Below are positions 36,132 through 50,900 of a stretch of 64,000 nt of DNA, in pieces. Below the pieces are notes generated by a model. That model searched no databases and was not told the DNA's origin. It saw only the letters and a program-made list of their open reading frames with translations. The DNA comes from Cladopsammia gracilis (taxonomy: Eukaryota; Cnidaria; Anthozoa; Scleractinia; Dendrophylliidae): the NCBI GenBank assembly GCA_022457155.1, contig JAJGOT010000505.1, positions 55,001-119,000 on the forward strand. Reading direction: 5' to 3'. The first letter of the stretch is position 1, and every line of letters starts with the position of its first letter. A program made the translations under genes and the position numbers.

Positions 36132-36698
36132 ATGTCTGCGTCTCCCAATGATTGCACATGGTATCACGGACGAATCACACGTGAGCAAGCGATCGAACTT
36201 TTACTGCAGAACGGGCGGCAAGAGGGTCTTTTTCTTGTCAGAAACAGAGCTGGCACAGACGACAACTTTGTTTTGTCGCTATGGCATGCAAATCAAGCGA
36301 ATCATTTTCAAATCCAGTGCCGCGGCGGTATGTGTTACGCCATAGACGATGGACCTATTTTCGAAGGTTTGGATTCGCTGATTGAATATTACATGGAGCA
36401 AGCTGATGGTCTGCCGATCAGACTAACGCAGTTTTGCAGAGGGAACCCGCCCCCTGCGTCATGTAGAAAACACGGAGTAACAACACCATTGCATGTGGCT
36501 TGCGCCGAGGGAAATTATAATTTAGTTTTTGCACTGCTGAGCGGAGGAAATCAATCCGATATAAACACAAGAAATGAACAAGGGTCAACACCGCTACACG
36601 AAGCTGCGTTGCTTGGGTTTGATGAGATCGTTTCCCTTTTGCTGAAATACGGTGCAGACACCAAGTGTAAGGATGATGAAGGGAACACGCCATTACAG
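36132..36698 (+). CDS. HTK16: Kinase exon 1: first SH2 domain and first ankyrin repeats
   Basis: 189 codons ending in phase 0 at CAG|GTAAAA. It holds the whole first SH2 domain, starting at WYHGRI and including [10 protein letters not shown], and two complete ankyrin repeats with the TPLH signature ([22 protein letters not shown]). A third repeat starts at NTPLQ and is completed by exon 2. Reading on past the donor gives only hydrophobic, low-complexity intron translation. Confidence 0.93.
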
Positions 36699-39600
36699 GT
36701 AAAAACACTTCGCTTCGAGCAAATTTTGCTGTTGTTCAGTTGTTTAGACATTAAATATTTGTATTTCATTATTAAAAACTTCCTGGTGGTGACCTCATTG
36801 GTTAAACGTCCACTGTTCCTCTTTTGGGGGGTTTTAAATATCATTTGTTTTCCCTGCGTCCATATCAAACCAGTGTTCTGATCTTTGTACATTTAAGTTA
36901 CACTCAAAACTAATAAATTTATTTACATGATTTTATGATGGTTTGAAAATAAACAAACAGGAAAATTCATTGAACCATGAAATTTATGTTGTTTTATAGT
37001 TGCAAACTGCTTCGTTAACCATTGGCCGTTTTCATGCTAGAGACGTTAAAGTCGTCTAGACGTAAATGCGTCTGGAATAAAAACGGGACGCATTAAAGTG
37101 GACGGTCAAACAGAAAAAACACAAGATTTTCTAGAAAAAGCTATTCTCGGAAGTGACTGGACACGACTAAACTCGTCGCCAAATAAATTTTAAGAACGTG
37201 AATATACAAATAGGGCTAAATTCGTCCCAGTTAAGGCCGTCTCGTTTATATACCAGACGTATTTAACGTCTGAGACGTTAAAATAAGACGTTAAAGTCGT
37301 CAGACGTTAAATGCGTCTGGCTTATTTTCCGTTTTTATACTAGACGTTAAAGTCGTCTCGACTTTAACGTCAACATAAATATATGACAAATGTTTCTTAT
37401 GCATGTGGGTGACATACGTTTTCCATGATTTGGTCTAATGGTGAATAAGTCAATCATTTATTTCTCCCATCAATGTGAATGTTGTTTTTGTACACAGCAG
37501 GTGAGTTGAGGCCGAATTTGACGACGGCAATTTTTTGGTCTAGCTCTTTCGAGGCTATTAAAGAGCAAAACATCAATCTTTTGCGTTCATAAGCATTACA
37601 AATTTTACAACTAATTCTTTACAATGCCTTTGTCTTAGCAGTCCTCGCTGCCTGTTGTGAGTAATTTCAGGACTTTTTAAACGAAAAAACAACAGAAAAA
37701 CACAGAAAGACAGGAATGTTCTTTGCTAGGTACCAAAACCATCATAGTAAAAAAAAATGTAACCTCAGGACTGGACTTTTGTGGATTATGGACTGTGGAA
37801 TGCGTGGCATATTAATGTCAATTTTTACTAAGTTATTTCATTGCTTTTAAAAGTAGTCTTTTCAAATGTAACAGAAAGAATTCATGGTTTGGAAAGTATA
37901 GTATCAGACGAGTGTGGATGTGCTCGGGAATCTATAAATTAAATACCTATATTCAAAGCGAGTACAACCAAATTGGTGGCTTCAATCGTAACACCTTGTA
38001 GTAGGTGGTTTCAAGGATTTTAAAGGGAAAAAATGCAAAGTTGTAAACTTATTTTTTTCTAGATGTACCGAGCCCATCAGAGAAAAAATATAGACCTGCA
38101 TTGTAGACTACTATGGAGTGCTTGAAGTGGGCTGTGGAATGTAAATGTGAATGTGGACTGGACTGTGCATAATAGATTCTAGATTGTGTGTTGTGGACTG
38201 CTAATATAAAACTCTAAAATGAGAACTGTGAACTTTGGACAGTTGACAGTTGGGATAGATTTTGACCAAAGGCTGTGGCTACAGGCTATTGGCTGACTGT
38301 ACAGTGTGAGCAGGGGAAAGTGGACAAAGTATCCACTTATTAATTCCTAGTAAAAAATAATAAAGCTAGGAACGGTCGGGTGGGAACTCGGACCAAACAA
38401 GCCAGTTGCGAAGCCCAACGGGCTACTTGTTAGGTCAAGGTTCTGGCAAAAATTAGTAAACTAAATAACTCCATTGCAATAGAGGACTTTGCTCTTAATG
38501 GGAATCTTTGGGAATCAGGGCAAACTTGCCCCAATTGCAGTGTTTGAAAAGAAATCCAGTGTCAGATAATTTCGGTAAAAGTTAAATTTTGTAATTTTTG
38601 TGAAATTGAAAACTTACAATACTTAATATGTAGCTGTGTTAGAAAGTGTGCAAACTGCAATAAATTTGTTTTCCATGCATTTGGCTGTACCTTCCCCTCT
38701 GGGACTAGAGTCTGCACTGTTGAGTTGACTAGAAGGTTTCACGGCGATGGCTGCCAATTTTAAATTAGGGCAAATGCTGTGCAAAATACAGTGCATAGTC
38801 TAATTTTTGTTAATGTAATTTAGTTTTAGTTTTTAGATTGTAAATATATGGATGTTAAGTGCATTTGGGCACATTTTGAATAGTGCGCTAAATAGGTTAT
38901 AAATTAATCGCATTCGAAGAATGCAATCCTAATTTCGTGTTGGTTGTCCTGTGGTTTATGTGCAGTAAAATTTGAGATTTTTTGGTAGACGGTCTTCCAA
39001 ATGGCCGCCCCTATTGGTTTTTTACAGGGGCTCATTTCCACCGGAAATTCCTTCGAACGCATCTCCATCATCTGTGATTACTGCTAGTAATAATTATTAT
39101 TGTAGGGGGGATCTTGCCATAAAGTGAAAAAAAACGTAATTTTGCATTTCTCAGTCTGTCTCAGCCGCCATGATGATCACACCTCATCTGTGCTAGTGGT
39201 CTCAGCACTTCCGTTAAACTTCCTGGAGGACCCTGGAGGGGAAATCAACGGGTTTCCGAAAGGACTATTTTATATTATTTGAATTATATATGGTCATACA
39301 TGACACTGTATTTCATCAGATGAGGCCAATAAGTAAAACAATTCATGATTTATTCACTACCCTGGGTGTCAGAGGCTTTTCTCGTGGTCTCATTTCTCTC
39401 ATATTACATGCCTCTCAATGTCTCGTACATTTTTTATGCTTGTTGCTGGCCAGCTGACATCTCACAAAAGTGTGCCGCGAGGTAATCTCAGGTACCCAGG
39501 GTACATATTCACGATTCACAGTGAAGGATTTTAGCAAAGTTTCACGGAATATACCTCAATCACGATTCACAGAAATGACCAATCACAGACACAAAAATAC

Positions 39601-41944
39601 CCTTTCCTCCCTTCATTATAGGTTGCCTGTGTTGGAGGTCACCCATCAGTTTGTGCTTCACTTGTAAGAAAAGGAAAAGCTGAGCTGCAGGACCGCTCCC
39701 CAGTGACTGGTTGGGTGGCACTGCATGTAGCCGCGTTAAAAGGTATGTGTTACTCTGTATTTTATTTCATTATCAGGCACATGGACTTCTTACAGTGGTA
39801 AAGTTTAAACTAGATTAAAGTCCAGATTTTTTTAGTAAAATATATTAAAACAACACATCAAAAGAAATACTCAGTAGCTTTCATCCACAGACTCAAAAGT
39901 TAGAACCACCTTGTACAGCATATTAAACAACACCACAGGAAAGTACTGCTCAGTAGCTTTCATTTGAATAGTCACACTTTAGGATTTCATCCACAGACTC
40001 AAAAGTTAGAACCACCTTGTACAGCATATTAAACAACACCACAGGAAAGTACTGCTTAGTAGCTTTCATTTGAATAGTCACACTTTAGGATTTCATCCAC
40101 AGACTCAAAAGTTAGAACCACCTTGTACAGCATATTAAACAACACCACAGGAAAGTACTGCTCAATAGCTTTCATTTGAATGGTCACACTTTAGGATTTC
40201 ATCCACAGACTCAAAAGTTAGAACCACCTTGTACAGCATATTAAACAACACCACAGGAAAGTACTGCTCAACAGCTTTCATTTGAATGGTCACACTTTAG
40301 GATTTCATCCACAGACTCAAAAGTTAGAACCACCTTGTACAGCATAATAAACAGTACCACAGGAAAGTACTGCTCAATAGCTTTCATTTGAATGGTCACA
40401 CTTTAGGATTTCATCCACAGACTCAAAAGTTAGAACCACCTTGTACAGCATAATAAACAGCACCACAGGAAAGTGCTGCTCAATGGCTTTCATTTGAATT
40501 GACATACTTTTGGATTTCATCCACAGACTCAAAAGTTAGAACCACCTTGTACAGCATATTAAACAACACCACAGGAAAGTACTGCTCAATAGCTTTCATT
40601 TGAATGGTCACACTTTGGGATTTCATCCACAGATATAAAAGTAAAAAACCACTTTGTAAAGCATGATAAACAGTACTATCGAAAAGTATCACTCAGTAGG
40701 TTTTATTTGAATGGTCATAATCTAGGATTGCATCCGCAGACTCAAAACTTAGAGCCCCTGCACATAGCATAACAAACAGCAGCACAGGGCACCCTTCAAG
40801 AGCTTTCATCTGAATGGTCACCTCAGAATTTCATTTACAGACTTAAAGCTAAATCCACCTTGCATGACCACCATTTGACTCTGAAAGAAAAAGGTTTAAA
40901 CAAGCAGCAATGAACATGTCAGAAGTAACAAGTGTTCTCCACTTCAGGTAACTCTGATTGCGTCAGGGTTTTGTTGGAGCTTGGGGCTCCCTTGCACCCA
41001 CGGTCAGCAGAAGGTGACACACCCAGGGATCTTGCCCTTCATTACGAGCATAGACACATTGCGGAAATGATTGATAATTACCCAGTGCAGCCTCCAAAGA
41101 CTTTGCCAAGAATGTGGTTACATGAAAATTTAGGAAGAAAGGTGTGTAATGTTTTCTTTTTATAGTTTTCCTAACCCGTTCACAGTCAACAGTACCAAAT
41201 TTGAATTAAGGTAAAAGTTTGAAAATTATGTTTACCAATTAACAGCACAACATTAAGTGCTCCTCTGTTGCTTTCCCTGGAGTTGTTTTACATCTTTGCA
41301 TTCTTTGGGGAAAAAATGTTTTGATCTGAAGAGTCATTTTGGGTGCTTAGTGGCCAAAATATATTTTGTCTTTTCTTGTGAAAATACAGGATCTTTTGGC
41401 CTAAATGGCTCTCTTTAACTTTAACTTACACAAACCTGCCGTTACTTTAGCAAGAGAGTGCTTTTTCAACTTGGAAATGACAATTGGTTAGTGAAAATTG
41501 TGAAAATTTGACATGGGACAGTTATGCCCCAGTTATGCCCCAGCCCTTCAATAAATAAATAAATTGTTGTTGTTGTTTACTAGTTTGTTTTCTGATGTAT
41601 TTTTTCACAGGAAGCCATTACACTGTTTCAGAAGTGGGGTTTGGTGGATGGTTTGTTCCTTGTCCGTCTGAGTACCAGAGATCATGGTTATTACGTCTTA
41701 TCTGTGGCAGTCAACGCACAGATTTATCATTATCGAATACAGAGCAGGGTAATTATAAATTTAATTTGTTAATATATAGATAGGCTGTATTTCCCCCTAT
41801 CACTCCCAAGAGTGCTGACTCAAAAAACATAAGAAAAATTAACAAATTTCATTTTGTGAGATAATGAGAAGTGAACAGTACCAAATGAAAGAACTACTTA
41901 TAATAAGAGCTTTCATTTGAATAATATTAATATTTAATAATAAT

Positions 41945-41978
<34 letters not shown>

Positions 41979-44900
41979 TTTTACATTTATACAGATGTAT
42001 AGCACGAACTTCTACATACATGCCAACTCTCCCGGATTATCCGGGAGTCTCCCGGATACGGAATGAATCTCCCGGTCTCCCGTTCGGGTCACCAAATCTC
42101 CCGGATAAAAGTGATTTTGGATCTTTTCTTTAAAACAGGCTAAGATTTTAACCCAAATTTTCCCAAAATCAAAAAAAATGCGGTCTTTCATCGTATCTTA
42201 ACTTCACAAACACTTTTTGTGTCTCAGGAATGCAGAAAATGGTACCTTTAGAGGGAAAAGCCAAAAACAATTTTCTGGACCCCCCTTGACTCTAGCGCCC
42301 AATTCACGCCTCAGAGGGGGGGGGGGGGGGGGGGGGGGGTGATGGTGGAATTTCACTGCCAGAAAAAAAAAATTCTTCCTATTTTTAATCTTTAGAGGTT
42401 GGCATCTCTGCTTCTATATGAATATAATTAGTTGCACTTTACATTTAGGAGAATGGGATCGGACGTCAGCATGGTCACACTTTAAAATTTCATCCAGAGA
42501 CTTAAAAGTAAGAAGTACCTTTTACAGCATAACAAACAGCACCACAGAAAAGTACTGCTCGATAACTTTCATTTGAATGGTCACACTTTAGGATTTCATC
42601 CACAGACTCAAAAGTTAGAACCACCTCCTTGTATAGCATAATAAATAGTATTGCAGGAAAGAACTGCTCAGTAGCTTTCATTTGAATGGTAACACTTTAG
42701 GATTTCATCCACAGACTCAAAAGTTAGAACCGCTTTATACAGTATAATAAACAGCACCACAGGAAAGTACTGCTCAATAGCTTTAATATCTTTTATTGAA
42801 ATGGTCACACTTTACAATTTCATTCACAAAAATTATGTAAAGTTAAAACAAACCATACTCAACCAACTGTAAAGTGATTGCCAGTGGCAGTTTATTTCAC
42901 GGGACAGTACATTCTTACTATGCACTATCACATTCAAAGAAACACCAGTGGCATTTATTTAAAACTAACCAGTTATCACCGTGGCATTTATTTTAATACT
43001 GCATTTATAAATCGAGAAAACATAGCTATGTTGTGAAGCTCAGTTCTATTAATTTTACTCTTGTACAGTCTGACAGATGGTTCTATATTGACGATGGTCC
43101 ACTGTTTGAAACTCTACCACACGTTATTGACCATTACAGTAGATGTGCAGATGGATTACCAGTTCTTCTCAAGATGGCTGTTCCACCAGATGGAAATCCT
43201 CCGGTTATAATTCAGAACATCCTGCCTCGAATGAGATCAGGAATGCTACCAGCAACTCCTTCCTTGTCATCTGCTGTGAGCACCTCTGCACTTAATATTT
43301 CTGCTGGAAGAAGCTCATCGACAAGAAGTCTCTTCCAACGAGCAGAATCAGCAGTTTGTATTGCTCTTTTAACCCATTATAAATAATAGTCCAGCTAGTG
43401 ATCAGCATCAAATTTCTCCCTGTAATATCAATGGATAATCAAACCTACAGGTCATGAGAATCAAGATAACGATCATCAAAGATGAACTACTTTGAATATT
43501 TAAACAACTTCTCCCAACAAGTACTATATGAAATGAAAGGAGAATAGTAAGGAGAATTTGTATGTTAACTTAAAAAAAGAGTAAATACACAACAGCACTT
43601 AGTTGTTTGAAATAAACAATAAATAAAAGTAACATTGAGTGATCAATAATTTAAATAAACAAGAAATAAAAGGCCAAGTTGATGTTTTGTTTCTCAGTCT
43701 TGTTAACAGGCATTTTTCATTGCTAGTTAAGTTTCAGTTTGTGATTAATCAATTCAAAACTGAAGTCCTGACAAAACATATTTTAGAGACGTGTTCACAC
43801 TACTTAGAAGTTAAATTCTTAGTTTAAAGTTGACATTAATTCTCATGATCATGCCTTATTGTCAAAAAACCAAGTAGACTATGTAGTCAACAGTGATGGA
43901 TTTTAAATTAGAAAACATAATTTTAAATATAACTCATTTTGCTTTTCCTCAACTAGGAATTCCTTGATGGCAATTCTCCTAGGAAACCACCTCCACGTTT
44001 AAACAGATCTCTTAGTGAACACGGCTCTCATGTGCCAGCCATCCATGATGGAGAGAATTTTAGCAAACTGGATGACAGACACCCACTACCTCCTCCACCG
44101 ACAAATCCACCGCCAAGAGGACAACGACGACCACCGCCACCCCTTCCCCCTAATTCTCCAACGAAACCTACTCCCCCTGCACCCCCTAGTTTTGCAAAAC
44201 CAAACAATCGAATTCCTTTACAAGGTATGTGGCAAGGTATGTGGGGGTGGCGGGGGGGGGGGGGGAGGGGTTATTCCAGGTTGGGAGAGTGGTAATAATT
44301 ATTTCTAGAAAGTCTTTCCCTTGAAGGGACACTGTTCCACACATATAACAAAATTTTGCTAAATTTATTTCCATGTTATATTGCCAAATGCCACCAAATA
44401 TATAACTTAATTGGATAAAAGATTCTATAGAGCAAAACAAAAGCAGTAGTTTAGAGGTAAAGTGCAGGATTGCAAGGATGGAAGTGGATTACAGTTCATC
44501 AAATTTGATTTAGTGACTTTTTTAGGCGTTATTGTTTCAGTTAAGGTAATATCTATTTGCTTTGATCACTTTTCGGGATTTTTTCTTACTATTTATGAAG
44601 GTACAGTGGTCTAGTGGTTGGCAGTTGGACTTTCAACCCGAAGGTCGGTGGTTCGAGCCTGGTATCTGCCGTCGTGTTGTTTCCTTAGACAAGAAACTTT
44701 GTTCCACGTTGTCTCTCTCCACCGAGGTGTTTAAATGGGCACCGTCGACATAATGCTGGGGGGGGGGGGACCTTGCGATGGACTAGCATCCCATCCAGGG
44801 GGGGAGTAGTAATACTCTCAGTCGCTTCATGCTACAGAAATTGGGTTGAGCTCTGGCAGTTGTGAGCCATTAGGCTTGTGAAGGCTAACCTTATTGCAAA

Positions 44901-47900
44901 ATGATAAATCAATATCCTGGCCATCATAATGATGGCATCGACCATTAAAAATGGCATTAACCCTTTGCGAAAGGGAAATCAGCATCTTCTCCACAGAGGC
45001 TGAAATAAAGTTTTGGGGAGGGGAGAGTCTGCCGAGACAATGTTTCTTAAATTTTGAGTTTTGTTGGTCTTGGGGAAAAAAAGGATTATTCCAGTATTAA
45101 TTGACTTCAGTTGGTTGTTACAATCCCTTCTTTTCACAGGTAACACTATGCAGTCTCAACAAACATTGATTACAAGACAATCATTAGAACTTGGTGCAGA
45201 GCTGGGTCAGGGAGAATTTGGCTCAGTACTCAAGGGTGTGTGGACAGACCCTAAAGGAAATCAGGTAACATGAATCTTCACACCGATGAAGGGCTATGCC
45301 CGAAACTTTTGTGAACTTGATCACTATGACATTTTTTACAATTTTTTATTTATTTTTGCAATTTTTTTTTCACGTTTTAGACACATTTTATTTTAATCAA
45401 GTGTCACACATCACCTGGAGAACATCAATGTTTACTCCAATTTAAATTTAACATGTATCAGACCAATCAAGTTATAAGTAATAGTTAAAATATGAGTAGC
45501 AGAACTGTATGGGTATTTACAATAGTATTGTGAGCCACAGGCAAGCCATTGTAAATATTCTTACAGTTTTGTTGAAAATATTTTATCTGACTTCTAAAAG
45601 AACAATGGCGATAAAGCTTATTTTAGCATTCCTATTAGTATTGTGTATCAGTGATATCAGTATAGCTGTTCTGTATCAGAATTTATAAACCTTCGTTAAA
45701 CTTTATTTTTTTTTATTCCTTACTTATTATTAATGAATTTTAGAAATACTTTTAGTTAAAGCCAAGGATTCACTAACAGACACCTTGCAAAGGCATTCAC
45801 CTCCACAAAGGACACTAATTTGTCATTGTACCACATACAAACATTGTTTTTAACTACATGTATCATGTATAACATGGATGCTTAATGGTTGAGAGATGTG
45901 ACTGTAAATTAACTTGTATTCAGCATGTCAAAAGGATGGGACTACAAAAAAATCTGAGCCCCTGATGGCAGTCAGTGCTCGACCTCAACTTTTTGACTAA
46001 ACTGGTCCTTGGGCTAGTGAGGTTTAAAATTTACTAGCCAACAGGCATCACCTGGTAGCCAAGCCTTAGGCTCGAGCTTTCAGTCGTGTGCTGCACTCTT
46101 TTATTTCGGTCGGGCTCTGCGCACACTTCATTTTGATCAAATGACTACATGTCCGTGAGTTACTGGGCCCCACTAGTGTTCAGTCTTCCCAGCAGTCTTT
46201 TGCTGGAGTCGTCCATGGAGTTATCCATCATAAAATGCGAGAAAACTTTCTTTCTTTCTTTTTTATCTCCTGTAAGTTAATGTTTAACTTACAGGAGTTT
46301 ATGTGGGCTAACATGCATTCTTTATGCATTTTTGTTAGCAAAAAATGCGTTAGATACTATTAATAGACTTTTTAGTGAATTTGTGGGGACATTCCTGTTG
46401 CATTTTTGTTAGCACATTACTGTTCTATCTGTCATCAGTCCTACGTCACTACGGAGTACCATGAGACGCACGCGCGCTAGCTTATAGAGCCATTGTACGC
46501 TCGCTTGCGGAGCCGAAACGACGGATACTTAATGTAGTGAGTATTTACAATCTGAATAGAGATCACTAACTATTGGTTGCTACTTTTCGTTTTTCCCTTT
46601 AGCAATCTACATCCAAAAATTGTGTCGTAACCTCTTAATTGTTCATCATGTCAGCTAAAAACGATAAACTTGAGGCTAGCCACCAAACTGGTGCGTCAGA
46701 CAGCCAACCTGGCAATAATTCTCAACCTGAGATCACTCACCCTGCTGAAGCAGGTCGGTCTACAAGCCAACCTGGCGAAAACCTAGCGCAAACACCTTCA
46801 GAAATAAACGTAAATATGGGCACAATGGCCTCCTTATTAAAAACGATTGTTGAGCGCCAAAACACACGGATCTCCTTGAGGGATCGAACTCTAATGAGGT
46901 CGAAGCGCCATCTAAAACAACTGAGCTAGCCCGAAGAAGGCCGCGAGCTTCTCAAATCTCTCGAGGCTGACCTCATTGATGATAAAAATATTGGCGCCAA
47001 AATAAATCAAAGCTTCGCTAACATAGCGTCCAAATGGTGGGGCATCACCCTTCCCAACGATAAGCTCAAAGCACTACTGGCTAAACAAGCCAAACCTGAA
47101 AATTGCGCCGACATATCCACCGTAAGAGTCAACCCAGAAATTTGGGATCAAATGAATAATTCTAAGCGCAAAGCCGACCTGAGAGTCAGTAACATACAGC
47201 AAGCCTTACAGGAAGCCACTTTCGGCATTTTAAAAGCAAGTGATCGATTAGTGGACCAGAAACTGAACACAGATAAAGAAACACTGGCCGCTAATACCGA
47301 CGCCATTGTCCTAATAGGACACGCTGTCGGGGAGCTTCCCGCTTACGCCGAGAGCAGATTAAACCGGCCCTTAAAGCTGAATTTCATTCGCTTTGCACCC
47401 AGGCAAATGAGTCGGCCAGTCGTTCAGATTTGCTATTTGGGGCCGACTTAGCCAAACAAGTGCGCGATGCTAAAGATACGAACAACCTTGAGAAAGCCAT
47501 AGGCGCAGGCAAATCTGGCGCGACACGTTTTTCCCGTCCACACAATTTCCATTATGATAACAAGCACAGCGCACAAAAGAATTTTGGCAAACACTCCAGG
47601 CCTGGAGAGAGCAAGCCGTAATTTTAGGGAAGGACCAGAAAAAACCACCTCCAAGAACCGAACTGAGAGGACATAATACAATCTCTGAAAAACATTAAAA
47701 AATCGGTACGTGACCTAAAGGAATATTTGGAGTTATAGGGCTGGTTGCATAACCAAGTCCATTACCTCTGATAAGGAAATTCTGACATCTGTCAGAGGTG
47801 CAACTCTTGAGTTGGACACGAGGCCATTTAACACTACACGCCCACAATCTATTTTCCCCGGGCTATTTTCTCTGTTGAAGAATGTGCCATTATTGGCAAT

Positions 47901-50900
47901 GAAGTAGCAAAACTACTGTCTAGAAGTATTATTGAAACAACTGATCATGATTCTTATGAAGTGTTTTTCCCCGTCTTCATTAGACCTAAGAAAGACGGGG
48001 GCCACAGACTCATTCTAAATCTCAAGGGACTAAACCAATTTGTCACTTATCACCATTTTTAAAATGGAAACGCTCTAGTCAATAGGTGGGTTCATACTAG
48101 CGTAGTAAATAGACCTTAATAAGTAACCTCAAGTATACTTTAGATCACGTATGTTTACTTACATTGATAAGTGTTCATATTTAAAATTCTGAGTATACTT
48201 CAAGTGACAGAGCCGTCAATCAAATTACACGCCAAGTATATTCAAGCATGTGCATGAGTGCGGCAAAGATGTTAACATTTATTTTACATCATGCAACCTC
48301 GAAAGCTCAAAATTGCTTTTCTTATTTGGCTTTTATTTTTCCTGCTGCGACGACAGCGGGCTTTGCTACTTCACCAAGCTTATCACTTTCTCGTTGTGGA
48401 AGAAGAATTTAGAATAACACAAAGAAATCGACGCCGGTTTATGTTTGACGCTTTTCAGTCAAATGAGTCAAAACACGCAACGAAGAAGAAGAGCTTGGGT
48501 TTGGCCACGTCCACAAAACTGGTTGGAGCAGATTTGTGTTAGATATTATCAATAAGAAAACAAGAGTCGAGTTGCATATTTTTTGAAAGTGTTTAGGGAG
48601 GGGATGTTTGTGGTTTGACAAAGGGATATATTTATAGGTTGATGATTTTTTTGAAAGGGGTTTAGCGAGCGCAGGTTTGTGGCGTGATGAAGCGATATAT
48701 TCATAGCTTGATTTAGTTAACTGAAATTTTAGAGACGGCAATTTATTTGGCGATATTTTATTTTGTAGAGGTCTGAGAAGTATTGAGAAAGGGAAGGGTT
48801 TTAAAAGAGTTTGTGAATTGGGTTTGAAAAGCTCTGAAAGCTTTAATGTAAAATGCGAGGGGCATGAAAATGTCTATGTTTTTTAAGTTAATTTATGTAT
48901 ATCTGTTCAATTTTAGGTTTATCTCGGTATAAAAACCTGTGACTTTTTGTTTTGTAGTTTACAGTATGTGCATTTTGAATTAACCTTTCACGCGCCAGTA
49001 GGGATCAGTACCAAATTTCTCCTTGTAGTATCAATGTACTATTAAGTACAGAGGTGATAAGAATTACGATAATGATCACCCAAGATGAGTTCTCTTGATC
49101 CTTTAACAATTTCTCCTGATTTGTCTTATACGAAATGTATGGGGATCAGTAAGGAGAACTTGTGTTTTGAGTTGAATTAAATATTGATAGCAAAATACTC
49201 ACGAGTCACTCACAGACAGTCGAGTCCGCGCCAGAAATCACTGGCCTGAATGAACGAACTTAAGAGACATTCTTTTAACCTTAAACCGCTTATCTCAATA
49301 AAGGTCAATAAACACGTCGACTTTAATTAAATGCACGAATTCCTATATAGAGTGTGTGCGCTCAGGTGACCCTTGAATTACCGTCCGCCATGCTGGAGGA
49401 CCACTTTGATGGGTTTTCCCTGTGTTTACCTTCTAGAGAGCGGGCAGTGCGAGCGCTTTTGAAATCATAACTCGCGTTTCCTTTAATGTTGTGCCTTTTT
49501 GTCATTTGTGCTAATTTAAATCCCAAAAATCCTTTTCTTTCGATAATTAGGGCCGTATTTGTTTCGATCAATTCGATTTGCCAACCTTTGCCGGCCGATT
49601 TTTTTAAACCTTGAAAACATGGTCACTTTATAGCTGCATACTGGTTTGAGAGAGTAAAGGACTATACAAAACAACAGTGTTATTACTGAATGTGAATATT
49701 CATTGTGAAATTCGGACGAAATGTTTCGTAATGAAAACGGCGTCTGCGATGAAACTGGCCCCTGCAGTGAAACAGATTCGATGAGCGACGTAGCCTCTTA
49801 CGCAGCCGTGACGTCCGTAGGGCTCGTCACGCAATCTTTCCTCCCCCGCGAACGTGGGACGTCTATTAAAGGACGTCTGCGTAGAAGGCTACCGCTGTTA
49901 GTTGTTAGTATATGTTAATGCTCTGTACTGTTCCTGACAGTATTTATAAATGTCTCGTTTATATTAAGAAATGCAAACCAAATAAATGTAAATAATCATC
50001 AGTCAATATACATGTATTGCTATCATTTTAATGTGAAACTTTGTGAGAAGTTGCATAATACCCGGCATAGTAAATCGAACGTTCGGAAATCGAACTCAAT
50101 CGAACTCAATCCGTGGATTGAGTTCGATTGAGTTCGGCAATCGAACGAAATCGAACACCGTACTTTCAGTGAGTTCGATTTCCGAACAAATCGAATTCAA
50201 TCGAACAAATCGAACTCAATCGAACTCAGTCCATCTGATTGTGTTCGACTGAGTTCGAAAAGCGAACTCAATTGAACGCAATCGATTTTTCTGTTCGAGT
50301 GTCGAAAGGATGTTTTGTGGTTCCTGTAGCGTTCCTTAAAGTTTGTGGCTAGTCCAGCGTAGGTTTCAGTTGTTGTCTCGGTGGTAACTGTGGCTTGATA
50401 GATGACGTTAGTTTGGAGGCATTTTCCTTCTAGTGGGCAATCAGACTTTTTTCTACAATTGCAGGTGTCGGGTTGCGGTGTTGGTGCATTTGCATTTGAA
50501 AGAACGTGTTTGTTGTGTGACGATATGATGGATTTCATGTTTCGCATACACGAGTAGCTTAGCTTGAGAGTGTGTCTGTTGAAAATCTTGTAGAGTGGAT
50601 GGTTTTTCTGGAAGCATTTATCGACGATATGGAAGAACTTTCTCCCAATGTTGGTTTTAACGTTTGAATCGAAAGGAGGATTGTACCATGTTATGTCCCT
50701 TTTTCTCTTTCTTTTCTTTCTTGGAGTGGGCTCTGGATATGTTGAGTGGTATGTTTTTTAGTAATGCTGGGGGGTGGTTGCTCGGTGGACGTACGAGAGT
50801 TTGTTGTTGGGCTTCATGTATAGCTTGTAGCTTCCGTCTGTGAGGTCGAAGGTTACGTCAACAAAGTGAACGATTTTTTTGTTGGCATCGATTGTGATCT

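Larger units (their letters stand above)
36699..39621. other. Kinase intron 1
   Basis: 2.9 kb. Contains an inverted-repeat element near 37027-37380 and a cysteine-rich frame at 38430-38766; the rest is unannotated AT-rich DNA. Confidence 0.6.

Noticed and set aside
35762..36151. Plus-strand frame of 129 codons overlapping the kinase start
   Set aside because: Low complexity translation of the divergent promoter region, in another frame from the kinase ATG, without family features.
36418..36892. Minus-strand frames of 96 and 113 codons
   Set aside because: Antisense to the SH2/ankyrin exon of the kinase.
42300..42345. Long G-run as a functional G-quadruplex site
   Set aside because: A homopolymer of about 29 G is likely slippage or assembly error; nothing else supports a function.
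44015..44308. Alternative plus frame of 97 codons over kinase exon 6
   Set aside because: Out of frame with the exon junctions; ends in a Gly run from the intron G tract.
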